A DNA stretch of 32,467 nt from Alphaproteobacteria bacterium (GCA_030431485.1 JAUIIR010000051.1:1-32467); one strand, 5' to 3'. Shown: positions 16,940 to 24,723, numbered from the stretch's first letter. The notes: generated from the sequence alone by a model not told the origin. Program-made: numbers and translations.

Positions 16940-17401
16940 CTAGCGCGGCACGTCCTGCGCCGCCGCTCGCATCTCACGCTCAAGCGCATCCAGAAATCGC
17001 GAGCGATCCGCCTTGGAAAATGCGCGCCCGCCGCCCTGACGGAACGGGTCCGCCGCGCGCAGATCTGCCATCAGATCCCGCGTCGCCAAGACCTGCCCGA
17101 TATTGCGCGCGTCCAGCCGTTCACCGTTGTGCTTGAGCACCCGCGCCCCGTTTTCGACACAGCGCGCCGCCAGGGGGATGTCTCCGGTGATCACCACATC
17201 ACCCGGTCCGGCGCGATCCGCGATCCACATATCCGCCACGTCTGGCCCATCGGGCACCACGACCACTTCGACAAACGGATTGTCGGACATCCGCAACCCG
17301 CCGTTTGACACCAGATACATCTGCGCTTTGTGCCGCGTTGCAACCCGCTCTGCCTCGGCTTTCACCGGGCAGGCATCGGCATCGACAAAGACCCGGCTCA
17401 C
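16940..17401 (-). CDS. YaiI/YqxD (UPF0178, DUF188) family protein
   Basis: 153 residues. Seen: [17 protein letters not shown] at the N-terminus, then [37 protein letters not shown] and [13 protein letters not shown], the conserved blocks of this family. The fold is PIN/NYN-like with clustered acidic residues (Asp7, Asp9 and the TGD motif), so a nuclease activity has been suggested for the family, but no function is established. The start is GTG at 17401, whose GTGA overlaps the fghA stop by 4 bases, pointing to translational coupling. It is the third gene of a four-gene leftward operon. Confidence 0.9.
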   Translation of the reverse strand: MSRVFVDADACPVKAEAERVATRHKAQMYLVSNGGLRMSDNPFVEVVVVPDGPDVADMWIADRAGPGDVVITGDIPLAARCVENGARVLKHNGERLDARNIGQVLATRDLMADLRAADPFRQGGGRAFSKADRSRFLDALEREMRAAAQDVPR

Positions 17402-18228
17402 AGCCCCATCGCGTCGGCGTGGAACGCGATGTGATCGGGGATAAAGGTCGAGACAAAGAAATACGAATGATCGTAGCCTTTTTGCATCCGGAACACTCCA
17501 TCCTGACGCCGCGCCGCCATCGCATGGCTCAGAGCTTCGGGCTTAAGCAACTCAAGGAACTGATCCGATCCACCCTGATCCACCAGTACCGGACCGTCAA
17601 AGCCAACCGCTTGCATCTGCACCGTCGAGTCATGCTTGGCCCATGTTGTCTCATCCGCGCCCAGATACGCGCCCAACTGTTTGCGGCCCCAATCGCTTTG
17701 GCTCGGATTGGCAATTGGTGCAAAAGCCGACACAGAGGCAAACCGTCCGGGATGCGCCATTGCAATCGTCAGCGCGCCATGACCGCCCATCGAATGCCCT
17801 GTGATCGCCTGACGCCCCAGATCAATCGCGAACTCGGAACCAAGCAGCGCAGGCAATTCCTCAGCCACGTAATCCCAAATCTTGAAATGCGGGGCCCAGG
17901 GATCCTGCGTGGCGTTCACATAGAACCCGGCACCCTTGCCCAGATCGTAGGCCTCGTCATCGGCCACCGCATCGCCACGCGGGGAGGTGTCCGGGAACAC
18001 CACCGCCATGCCCGCGTCAGCGGCAAACCCCTGTGCCGCCGCTTTGGTCATCGCGTTCTCATGGGTGCACGTCAGCCCGGACAAGTACCACAGCACCGGC
18101 ACTGGGCCGTCTTGCGCCTGTGGTGGCAGGTACAGGCCAAACGTCATGTCGCAGCCACAAGCCTCCGAAGCGTGGCTGTAGACGCCCTGTATGCCTCCAA
18201 AGCTTCGGTTCTCCGAGACGGTTTCCAT
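17398..18228 (-). CDS. fghA: S-formylglutathione hydrolase
   Basis: 276 residues, normal length. It hydrolyses S-formylglutathione to glutathione and formate, the second step of glutathione-dependent formaldehyde detoxification, in the cytoplasm. Seen: [15 protein letters not shown] (oxyanion region with the family's conserved Cys), TSPRGD, and [12 protein letters not shown] with nucleophile Ser146. Further on are DQGGSDQFL and YDHSYFF carrying the acid and base. These motifs separate it from general esterases. It lies 12 bases after the AEC transporter and overlaps the YaiI/YqxD gene by 4 bases. The usual partner, glutathione-dependent formaldehyde dehydrogenase, is not in the window. Confidence 0.95.
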   Translation of the reverse strand: METVSENRSFGGIQGVYSHASEACGCDMTFGLYLPPQAQDGPVPVLWYLSGLTCTHENAMTKAAAQGFAADAGMAVVFPDTSPRGDAVADDEAYDLGKGAGFYVNATQDPWAPHFKIWDYVAEELPALLGSEFAIDLGRQAITGHSMGGHGALTIAMAHPGRFASVSAFAPIANPSQSDWGRKQLGAYLGADETTWAKHDSTVQMQAVGFDGPVLVDQGGSDQFLELLKPEALSHAMAARRQDGVFRMQKGYDHSYFFVSTFIPDHIAFHADAMGL

Positions 18229-18240
18229 GATGCTCCCTTT

Positions 18241-19167
18241 CTATACCAGAACTTTGCTGATGACGTAGGACACGGTCACGATACTGACCGTTGTCGAAAT
18301 CAGGATGGCCGCCGACACGCGTTGCGGAGCCACTTTGTAATGTTGCGCCAAAATGAACACATTGCCTGCCACTGGCAAGGCAGCGGCAGCGACAACCACA
18401 CCCGCCTTGTAGGGATCGGCGTTGAACAAGAGATAAACGCCAATGGCCACAAGTGCGGGATGCACGACAAGTTTCAGAAAGCTGAGCCATCCCGCAATGG
18501 TCAGCCGTTCCGCCGATTTACTCGCAAGCGAGGCACCAATCGCAAAAAGCGCTCCGGGCGTGGCAGCCGCTCCCAGAATGCCCAAAAACTCGTTGACTGG
18601 ATTGGGAATGGGCGCACCCGTGGCCGACACCATGAACCCGGCCACGATCGATACGATCATCGGGTTCTTGAGCAGCCCCACTCCCACCGTCTTGAAGATC
18701 CGCAGCGACATCCGCCCTTCGCGCGATCCGACCACAAGGATCACGATCAGCGACGAAAACACCACAAGGTCGATGGTCAGAGCGAGGATGATCGGACCGA
18801 CCGCCTCTTGCCCCATGAGCAGGGCCAGCATCGGCACGCCCAGAAATCCAGTGTTCCCGATGGCCGCAACCTGCCCCTCGAACGCGGCGGTTTCGGTGTT
18901 CATGCCGCGCAGAAAGCCTACGGCCATTCCGATGCCATAAACAAAGGCCGTGCCCCACAGGTACCCGGCGGCCAGCCGCCAGTCGAAAATCTCGGCAATT
19001 GAGAGGTTGGCCGAAAACCGGAACAGCATCGCCGACAAGGCAAAGTAGAATACGAACTTGGTCAGATAGGCGGTCGCTTCCTCGGTAAAGAACCCGGTCT
19101 TTCCCGCGCCGTAACCTACGGCGATCAGGGCGAAAAACGGCAGGGTTTGAAGGAAAATGGCCAGCAT
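18241..19167 (-). CDS. AEC family (auxin efflux carrier-like) transporter
   Basis: 308 residues with about 10 hydrophobic segments in two halves, split by a short polar stretch near residues 145-155 (GSREGRMSLRIF). The family signature AAIGNTGFLGVPM is seen around residue 103, and TPGALFAIGASLA and AALPVAGNVFILAQHY mark the second half. Family members export or exchange small organic anions such as malate or malonate. The cargo here is unknown. It is the first gene of the operon with fghA, the YaiI/YqxD gene and the cyclodeaminase. The region between its start and the rightward small-protein gene (19168-19297) contains GTTAG-4-CTAAC at 19206-19219, too short to call an operator. Confidence 0.9.
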   Translation of the reverse strand: MLAIFLQTLPFFALIAVGYGAGKTGFFTEEATAYLTKFVFYFALSAMLFRFSANLSIAEIFDWRLAAGYLWGTAFVYGIGMAVGFLRGMNTETAAFEGQVAAIGNTGFLGVPMLALLMGQEAVGPIILALTIDLVVFSSLIVILVVGSREGRMSLRIFKTVGVGLLKNPMIVSIVAGFMVSATGAPIPNPVNEFLGILGAAATPGALFAIGASLASKSAERLTIAGWLSFLKLVVHPALVAIGVYLLFNADPYKAGVVVAAAALPVAGNVFILAQHYKVAPQRVSAAILISTTVSIVTVSYVISKVLV

Positions 19168-19297
19168 GACAAACCTGTTACCACGGGGGATCGTCGCGTC
19201 AATTCGTTAGATGACTAACCTCTCTTTCACCTTGCTTGATCCATAACTCCTCCGGCATTACATTTTTCGCGAAGGCGACAGGCGGATTGAAACGCGC

Positions 19298-19570
19298 ATG
19301 ACCCGGCAGGAACAGGCTTTGGCAGATGATAAGATGCGGGCGGAAATCGCCAAGCTCTTGGCGGAAACCAAACAGATCAACGTGAATACATTTCTTGCTC
19401 CAGCGCTGGCAGCAGCGGCCCTAATGGGTGGTACGGCCGCGATAGTTAAGTTATTTTTTCTGAAACTGAGTGGCATGCAAATGACGCAGACGGAACAAGC
19501 CCTTGCAGATGACAAGATGTGGGCCGAAATCACACGTCTCATCCCGGAAACAGCCAAAATCAGTGCATAA
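19298..19570 (+). CDS. Small membrane protein with an internal duplication (fused first copy plus truncated second copy)
   Basis: 90 residues. Residues 1-28 (MTRQEQALADDKMRAEIAKL...) and 62-88 (MTQTEQALADDKMWAEITRL...) are clearly related. Between them is one hydrophobic segment, TFLAPALAAAALMGGTAAIVKLFF (about 31-54). The pattern is a short amphipathic helix followed by one TM helix, then the start of a second copy read through without a stop. The family is unnamed to me; small proteins with 'AEIxKLxAET' plus one TM helix occur in related bacteria (recollection). The ribosome-binding site is weak. No partner gene is obvious: divergent AEC operon to the left, mutL to the right. See the separate pseudogene entry for the rest of copy two. 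Confidence 0.6.
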   Translation: MTRQEQALADDKMRAEIAKLLAETKQINVNTFLAPALAAAALMGGTAAIVKLFFLKLSGMQMTQTEQALADDKMWAEITRLIPETAKISA

Positions 19571-19663
19571 ACCGCCGAGATCCAACAAAACATGAAATAC
19601 CGGTTTTGGGTTCCTATCGCCGCCTATGTCAATGCGATGGGTATTCTGTTGAAATTCGCCTGA
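19481..19663 (+). pseudogene. Broken second copy of the duplicated small membrane protein
   Basis: The second copy starts at the ATG at 19481, in frame with the first. It is interrupted by TAA at 19568-19570. Reading on in the same frame gives 30 more residues (TAEIQQNMKY... WVPIAAYVNAMGILLKFA) to TGA at 19661. These include a hydrophobic stretch at the position where copy one has its TM helix. The simplest reading is a full-length ancestral copy inactivated by one nonsense change. A sequencing error or stop readthrough cannot be excluded. The ATG at 19592 could restart a short TM peptide. Confidence 0.6.
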
Positions 19664-19724
19664 GCGTGCCAAACCCGCGATCCTCCCATAGAAGAATCGC
19701 AAAACCCATGCTACATCTCGTGGT

Positions 19725-21569
19725 ATGAATTCCCACGCACCCATTATACGCGCCTCAATTCAACCCCTTGAGGAAAGCGCGATCAACCGCATTGCAGCAG
19801 GTGAGGTGGTCGAACGCCCGGCCTCGGCTGTCAAAGAGCTGGTCGAAAACGCCGTCGATGCCGGAGCAACGCGCATCGACGTGGCCATTGCCGATGGCGG
19901 CAAGACCTTGATCCGGGTCACAGACGATGGTTGCGGTATTCCGCCCGAAGAACTGCCGCTTGCCATCGCCCGTCACGCGACTTCCAAGATCGATGGGTCG
20001 GACCTGCTCAACATCCATAGCTTTGGGTTTCGCGGCGAAGCACTGGCCTCGCTCGGGGCGGTCGGACGCCTGACGCTGACCAGCCGGGCCGACGGGCATG
20101 ACCCCGCCGAACTTTCGGTCACGGGCGGCAAGACGGAACCCGTCAAACCGGCCGCTCTCTCGCGTGGCACGGTTGTCACGCTGCGGAACCTCTTTTTCGC
20201 AACGCCCGCGCGACTGAAATTTCTCCGTTCGGACCGGGCCGAGATGCAGGCGATCTCGGACGTGATCAAACGGCTTGCGATGGCTGAGCCGTCGGTCAGT
20301 TTCACTTTGCGAGATGTGTCGGGTGGTGGTGAAGGCCGCGTGACCTTCCGCGCCGATGCGGTGACGGGCGATCTGTTCGATGCGCTGTGTGGTCGATTGG
20401 GGCAGGTCATGGGCCGCGAATTCACCGACAATGCGGTTCCCATCGACGCCGACCGCGACGGCATCCGGTTGACCGGGCTGGCTGGGTTGCCGACCTATTC
20501 CCGTGGTGCGGCCGTGGCGCAGTTCCTCTTCGTCAATGGCCGCCCTGTGCGCGACAAACTGTTGATCGGCGCGTTGCGTGGCGCCTATGCTGATTTCCTC
20601 AGTCGCGACCGGCACCCGGCGGTGGCGCTCTTCATCGACTGCGATCCGCATAAGGTCGACGTGAACGTGCACCCGGCGAAATCCGAAGTGCGATTCCGCG
20701 AGCCGGGTCTGGTGCGCGGGCTGATTGTGTCCGCACTGCGTCACGCTCTGGCCGAGGCCGGTCACCGTGCGTCCACGACAGTTGCTGGCGCGACATTGGG
20801 CGCGATGCGGCCAGAGGCGCCGCAGGGACAACCGCGTATCTACCAGATGGATCGCCCAAGTTTCGCGGCGAAACGGACGGCGTATCAGGCGCAGGCACCT
20901 GGTTTTGCTGAGATGCAAACCAGCTTTTCGGGCAGGACCCTCGAGGTCGAAGAGCGCGCGACCGCAGTCGAAGAGCCCCCCCGCGAACACCTTCCGCTTG
21001 GCGCGGCACGCGGGCAGGTGCATGAGAACTACATCATAGCTCAGACTGAAGATGGCATCGTCATCGTTGACCAACACGCCGCGCATGAGCGGTTGGTGTA
21101 CGAAAAACTCAAAACCCAGATGGCGCAGAACGGTGTACCCGCGCAGGCGCTCCTGATCCCCGATGTGGTCGAAATGAGCGAAGGCGACAGTGCTCGGTTG
21201 CTTGATATCGCCGATGATCTGACGCGTATGGGGCTCACCATCGACCCCTTCGGCAGCGGCGCTGTTGTGGTCCGCGAGACCCCAGCCATTCTGGGCGAGG
21301 TCAATGCCGATGCGTTGCTGCGTGACATCCTTGATGAACTCGACGATCAGGGCGAAGCGCGTGCGGTGCAGAACCGGATCGAAGCGATCCTAAGCCGGGT
21401 CGCCTGTCACGGCTCCATCCGCTCGGGCCGTCAGATGCGGGCGGAAGAGATGAACGCACTCTTGCGAGAGATGGAGGCAACGCCCTATTCCGGCCAGTGC
21501 AACCACGGCCGCCCCACCTATGTCGAACTGAAGCTCAGCGACATTGAAAGACTGTTTGGCCGCACATGA
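19725..21569 (+). CDS. mutL: DNA mismatch repair protein MutL
   Basis: 614 residues, full length. The N-terminal GHKL ATPase (about 1-330) has INRIAAGEVVERPASAVKELVENAVDAGA, DDGCGI, ATSKI and GFRGEALASLGAV, all conserved. The C-terminal dimerisation/endonuclease domain (about 420-614) carries DQHAAHERLVYE at residue 449 on, matching DQHA(x)2E(x)4E, plus ACHGSIRSG and GQCNHGRPTY. This is the nicking-competent form found in bacteria without MutH. It acts with MutS in mismatch repair. The start at 19725 fits the family N-terminus. It overlaps rmuC by 4 bases (ATGA). MutS is not in the window. Confidence 0.97.
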   Translation: MNSHAPIIRASIQPLEESAINRIAAGEVVERPASAVKELVENAVDAGATRIDVAIADGGKTLIRVTDDGCGIPPEELPLAIARHATSKIDGSDLLNIHSFGFRGEALASLGAVGRLTLTSRADGHDPAELSVTGGKTEPVKPAALSRGTVVTLRNLFFATPARLKFLRSDRAEMQAISDVIKRLAMAEPSVSFTLRDVSGGGEGRVTFRADAVTGDLFDALCGRLGQVMGREFTDNAVPIDADRDGIRLTGLAGLPTYSRGAAVAQFLFVNGRPVRDKLLIGALRGAYADFLSRDRHPAVALFIDCDPHKVDVNVHPAKSEVRFREPGLVRGLIVSALRHALAEAGHRASTTVAGATLGAMRPEAPQGQPRIYQMDRPSFAAKRTAYQAQAPGFAEMQTSFSGRTLEVEERATAVEEPPREHLPLGAARGQVHENYIIAQTEDGIVIVDQHAAHERLVYEKLKTQMAQNGVPAQALLIPDVVEMSEGDSARLLDIADDLTRMGLTIDPFGSGAVVVRETPAILGEVNADALLRDILDELDDQGEARAVQNRIEAILSRVACHGSIRSGRQMRAEEMNALLREMEATPYSGQCNHGRPTYVELKLSDIERLFGRT

Positions 21570-22735
21570 TCCAGATCGGTGATCTTGTTCTCGACCTGAG
21601 CGATCCGGTCGTTCTTCTGGGACTGGCTCTGTTGGGCTTGGTACTTCTGTTGCTGATCATGTCGCTGATGTCGGCGCGTCGCGCAGCGAAACTCAGTGAA
21701 CCTTTGGTCTACCAACTCGCGCAGGTCGGGCAGCGGGTACAATCCTTGAGCGACGGGCAGGAACGGTTGTCCGGTGGTCTCACGCATGTGAGCGAGGCAC
21801 AGGCGCAAAGCCAGACCGCAATGCTGCAACTGATGGAGCGCCGACTGGCGCAAGTGCAGGAACAGATGAACGAGAACCTGCACGGCTCGGCGCGGCGCAC
21901 GGCGCAATCCCTTGGGGAGTTGCAGCAGCGGCTTCAGAGCATCGACAAGGCGCAAGAGAACATCACCAAGCTGTCGGGCGATGTGCTGTCCTTGCAGGAC
22001 ATCCTGTCGAACAAGCAGACGCGCGGCGCGTTCGGCGAAATCCAGTTGACCGACATCGTCGGCAAGGCGCTGCCAAAAGACAGCTATACGCTGCAGGCGA
22101 CGCTTTCGAACGGGAAGCGGGCGGATTGCCTGATTCACCTGCCAAACCCTCCCGGACCGATTGCGATCGACAGCAAGTTTCCGCTCGAAGCCTACGAAAC
22201 CCTGCGCCGCGCCGACTCGCAGGATCAGCTGAATCGCGCGGCGCAGCAGTTGAGACTTTCGCTGCGAAAGCACATCAAGGACATTTCTGAGAAGTACATC
22301 ATCGAAGGCGAGACAGCGGACGGGGCGCTGATGTTCCTGCCCTCGGAGGCGGTCTATGCGGAATTGCACGCGAACTTTCCGGAAGTGGTGCGGGAGGGGT
22401 TCAATGCACGGGTTTGGATAGTGTCTCCGACGACCTGCATGGCGACGCTGAACACTATGCGCGCGATCCTGAAGGATGCGCGGATGCGCGAACAGGCGGG
22501 AGCGATCCGAAAAGAGCTAAGTCTGCTTTATGCGGATGTGGATCGCCTGGGCACGCGTGTCGAAAATCTCGACCGGCACTTTGGGCAGGCGGCCAAGGAT
22601 ATTGCGGATATTAAGATCAGCGCGGACAAGGCCGGGCGTCGGGCGCGGCGGTTAGACAATTTCGATTTCGAGGAACTGGCCAAAGACGATCCCGAAACAT
22701 CCGTGGTTAGATTGGCGAAGCCGTCGGGGGAATAG
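21566..22735 (+). CDS. rmuC: RmuC family DNA recombination-limiting protein
   Basis: 389 residues. There is one N-terminal membrane segment (about 14-34, LVLLGLALLGLVLLLLIMSL type). A long coiled-coil region (about 45-140) is rich in Gln, Leu and Glu, followed by the RmuC domain (about 145-370): NKQTRGAFGEIQLTDIV, GKRADCLIHLPN, IAIDSKFPLEAYE and FLPSEAVYAEL. The D-S-K region resembles restriction-endonuclease-fold catalytic residues, which is the basis for the predicted nuclease role. The E. coli homologue limits recombination at inverted repeats. It overlaps mutL, so the two are very likely co-expressed as a genome-stability pair. A perfect palindrome lies 14 bases after the stop. Confidence 0.93.
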   Translation: MIQIGDLVLDLSDPVVLLGLALLGLVLLLLIMSLMSARRAAKLSEPLVYQLAQVGQRVQSLSDGQERLSGGLTHVSEAQAQSQTAMLQLMERRLAQVQEQMNENLHGSARRTAQSLGELQQRLQSIDKAQENITKLSGDVLSLQDILSNKQTRGAFGEIQLTDIVGKALPKDSYTLQATLSNGKRADCLIHLPNPPGPIAIDSKFPLEAYETLRRADSQDQLNRAAQQLRLSLRKHIKDISEKYIIEGETADGALMFLPSEAVYAELHANFPEVVREGFNARVWIVSPTTCMATLNTMRAILKDARMREQAGAIRKELSLLYADVDRLGTRVENLDRHFGQAAKDIADIKISADKAGRRARRLDNFDFEELAKDDPETSVVRLAKPSGE

Positions 22736-22749
22736 GTCAGTGGGTGTGC

Positions 22750-22777
22750 CCCAATGTTTCGCGCGCGAAACATTGGG
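22750..22777. repeat. Perfect 28-bp palindrome downstream of rmuC
   Basis: The half CCCAATGTTTCGCG is followed directly by its exact reverse complement. It lies 14 bases after the rmuC stop codon and 136 bases before the Lrp-type gene. The inner part has TGTTTC and GAAACA arms around GCGCGC. It could fold in RNA as a 14-bp stem with almost no loop, without a clear T-tract, or bind a dimeric protein as DNA. I saw no second copy in the window. The remaining gap to 22913 shows nothing else I can name. Confidence 0.85.
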
Positions 22778-22913
22778 ACCGATCCGGACCTTTTGACCAT
22801 TTCTTAACTTTCCAACAGGCAATCCGACGACGCATCGCTTGTCTCCGTGTGTGGAAGCGGGTCCGGCGTGACACCGCTCTTGTCAAAATGCCATTGGGTT
22901 GGGATAAATTCTC

Positions 22914-23378
22914 ATGAATTCGACTGAGCTAGATCAATTCGACAAGGCAATCCTGCGCACTCTGCAACGGGATGCCAGTCTGAGCGTTGAAACCATTGCG
23001 GATCAGGTGGCGCTGTCGCGCAATGCCTGCTGGCGGCGTATCAAGGCGATGGAGCAGGCCGGGATCATCACGGGTCGCGTGGCGCTGACCGATCCGGCCA
23101 AGCTTGGATGCCCGCTTGAAGTCGTGGTGATGATCCGCGCCGGACGGCATGATGCGGACTGGCTGGACAGCTTTCACAAGGCGGTGCGCACCATGCCCGA
23201 GGTTGTGGGCGCGTATCGCATGACCGGCGATCTGGATTACCTTTTGCGCGTCCGCGTGGCCGATGTTCCTGCCTATGATGCGTTTTACAAGCGCGTGATC
23301 GCACGGATTCCGCTCTCGGATATCTCGGCCAGTTTCGTTATGGAGGAAATCAAGGAAACCACCGCATTGCCGATCTGA
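22914..23378 (+). CDS. Lrp/AsnC family transcriptional regulator
   Basis: 154 residues, normal length. The N-terminal winged helix-turn-helix (about 5-60) reads LDQFDKAILRTLQRDASLSVETIADQVALSRNACWRRIKAMEQAGII, the AsnC-type pattern. The C-terminal ligand-sensing RAM domain (about 68-145) has VVVMIRAGRH, VVGAYRMTGDLDYLLRVRV and the closing FVMEEIKETTALPI. Such proteins form octamers and respond to amino acids. Its target is unknown: the neighbours downstream (DUF6173-like, oxidase subunit IV, lipoprotein) do not suggest an amino-acid pathway, and azlCD lies 1.3 kb away on the other strand. The ATG at 22914 is preceded by GGGATAAATTCTC, a modest ribosome-binding site. Confidence 0.94.
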   Translation: MNSTELDQFDKAILRTLQRDASLSVETIADQVALSRNACWRRIKAMEQAGIITGRVALTDPAKLGCPLEVVVMIRAGRHDADWLDSFHKAVRTMPEVVGAYRMTGDLDYLLRVRVADVPAYDAFYKRVIARIPLSDISASFVMEEIKETTALPI

Positions 23379-23391
23379 GAGGCGCCGAGGG

Positions 23392-23850
23392 ATGAGTCAG
23401 GACATACACACCACAGCCGAGGCAACCGAGAATGACGTGCTGCCACGTCAGGTCGAGACGCATGCCGTGGGCTGTGGGGAAACCGGTGAAAAGCCGCTGC
23501 CCCATGCGGTGACGCGCAAGCCGGTGAAGCAGAAGAGCGCTGCCGAATGGGCGTATGAGCGGCTGATCCTATATATCCAGAACTTCGAAGAGCAGCTCGA
23601 CAACGAACATGAGGTTGCAATGGGGTTTGCCGGCAATGACACCGGAGTCCTGCGGATCGAAGGGCTGGGATATTTCGACCCTGATATCGTGACGTTCTAC
23701 GGTACGGACGCAGAGGGCGGACGGATGCAGTTGATCCAGCATGTGTCACAGCTCAATGTCACGCTGCGTGCGATGCCGATACTGCGCCATGATGTGAAGC
23801 CACGGCGCATTGGCTTTCAGCTTGCGGCAGAATTGGAACAGGAGTCCTGA
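23392..23850 (+). CDS. DUF6173-like family protein
   Basis: 152 residues. The first about 45 residues are low-complexity and probably disordered. The conserved part begins with KSAAEWAYERLILYIQNFEEQLDNEHEVAMGF and continues through GVLRIEGLGYFDPDIVTFYG and QLIQHVSQLNVTLRAMP. I recall this block as the Rhodobacteraceae family DUF6173; no function is known. There is no signal peptide or TM segment. The gene starts 13 bases after the Lrp/AsnC stop, with GAGGCGCCGAGGG as ribosome-binding region, so the two are likely co-transcribed. Confidence 0.78.
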   Translation: MSQDIHTTAEATENDVLPRQVETHAVGCGETGEKPLPHAVTRKPVKQKSAAEWAYERLILYIQNFEEQLDNEHEVAMGFAGNDTGVLRIEGLGYFDPDIVTFYGTDAEGGRMQLIQHVSQLNVTLRAMPILRHDVKPRRIGFQLAAELEQES

Positions 23851-23936
23851 ACCGCGACACACTGCGCGCTTGGCATAGGTGACATGGTCGGGCTAATCGG
23901 GTACCGACTCGAAAATATTTGTAAGGGATGTCTCAA

Positions 23937-24071
23937 ATGGCTGAACACAAGCACGGAACAATGGATATCACCACTCAGGAGAAAACCTTTGACGGGTTCA
24001 TCCGTTGGTCGATGCGGGTTGCAATCTTCTCGATCGCTGTTCTGATCTTCCTCGCGATCTTCAATTCCTGA
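23937..24071 (+). CDS. aa3-type cytochrome c oxidase subunit IV
   Basis: 44 residues, short and easily missed. Seen: MAEHKHGTMDITTQEKTF at the N-terminus, FIRWSMRVAI, then one hydrophobic helix, FSIAVLIFLAIF, ending in NS. This matches the bacterial aa3 oxidase subunit IV family (called CtaH in Paracoccus, from memory): a charged cytoplasmic tail with 'H-x-x-G-x-M-D', 'T-x-Q-E-K-T-F' and a single TM helix. It is an accessory subunit of the proton-pumping oxidase; loss in Paracoccus has little effect on activity. AAGGGATG precedes the ATG. The catalytic subunits are not in the window, so the gene is separate from its complex. Confidence 0.85.
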   Translation: MAEHKHGTMDITTQEKTFDGFIRWSMRVAIFSIAVLIFLAIFNS

Positions 24072-24090
24072 CCTTTTCGCAAAGGCTGTC

Positions 24091-24717
24091 ATGATGCTGA
24101 TCCCCCGCGCTTTCGCCGGACTTGCCCTGTTGGCCTTGGTGGGATGCGGCGCCGGCGCGGATATGCGCCCGGATGCCTCGCCCGAAGTGATCAGCAGCGC
24201 GTCGTACCGCCATCCCGGCCCGACCGCGCTGACGCTTTACACGATGATCAACAACCGCTCGGGCGCTGGTGCTCATACCAGCCTGATGATAAACGGCTCG
24301 CAGCGGGTGATCTTCGATCCCGCGGGCACCGTGCGGTTGAGCGCAGTGCCGGAACGTGGTGACGTGATTTACGGCATCACCCCCGGTGTGGCGGATTTTT
24401 ATGCGCGTGCGCATGCCCGGGAAACCTATCATGTCGTGATCCAGACCGTTGAAGTCCCGCCTGAAGTGGCGGAGCGGGCGCTGCGCCTGGCGGTTGCCAA
24501 CGGACCTGTTGCCTCGGCGCAGTGTGCGCTGAGCACGGCTGCTATTCTGCGCCAACTGCCGGGTTTTGAATCGGTCGGATCGACCTGGTTTCCGAAGCGT
24601 CTGATGGATGATTTTGCAGACATTCCAGGCGTGCAGACGTCCAAGATTTTTGAAAATGACAGCGACGACAAGTCTGTCGCCATCGCGCAGTACCAACAAG
24701 CTCTGGCAGGGCAATAA
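24091..24717 (+). CDS. Putative lipoprotein, possible permuted papain-like (NlpC/P60 superfamily) fold
   Basis: 208 residues. An N-terminal signal with a lipobox is seen: hydrophobic LAGLALLALVG then Cys19 (ALVGCGAG), so it is predicted to be lipid-anchored on the periplasmic side. The mature part has AHTSLMINGSQRVIFDPAG with a histidine, GDVIYGITPGVADFYARAHA, and later PVASAQCALSTAAILRQLPGF with a cysteine at a helix start. The order His first, Cys later is that of circularly permuted NlpC/P60 (YiiX-like) enzymes; this is inference from motif order. The gene starts 19 bases after the oxidase subunit IV stop. It is convergent with azlD, with 6 bases between the stops. Confidence 0.75.
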   Translation: MMLIPRAFAGLALLALVGCGAGADMRPDASPEVISSASYRHPGPTALTLYTMINNRSGAGAHTSLMINGSQRVIFDPAGTVRLSAVPERGDVIYGITPGVADFYARAHARETYHVVIQTVEVPPEVAERALRLAVANGPVASAQCALSTAAILRQLPGFESVGSTWFPKRLMDDFADIPGVQTSKIFENDSDDKSVAIAQYQQALAGQ

Positions 24718-24723
24718 CCGCCT

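Noticed and set aside
17305-19002. Long open frame on the plus strand (565 codons) across the fghA and AEC genes
   Set aside because: It lies wholly antisense to YaiI/YqxD, fghA and AEC genes with clear family motifs. Its translation is rich in Arg, His and Gln, with no domain, as expected of a GC-rich shadow frame.
19755-21086. 443-codon open frame antisense to mutL
   Set aside because: MutL motifs are complete on the other strand. The antisense product is Arg/His-rich and has no recognisable motif or ribosome-binding site.
22750-22777. Classical parS site
   Set aside because: The half sites match, but the centre is 6 bases (GCGCGC) and not ACGT, so spacing and central bases differ from the known consensus. 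No parA or parB gene is in the window. It is kept as an unexplained palindrome.
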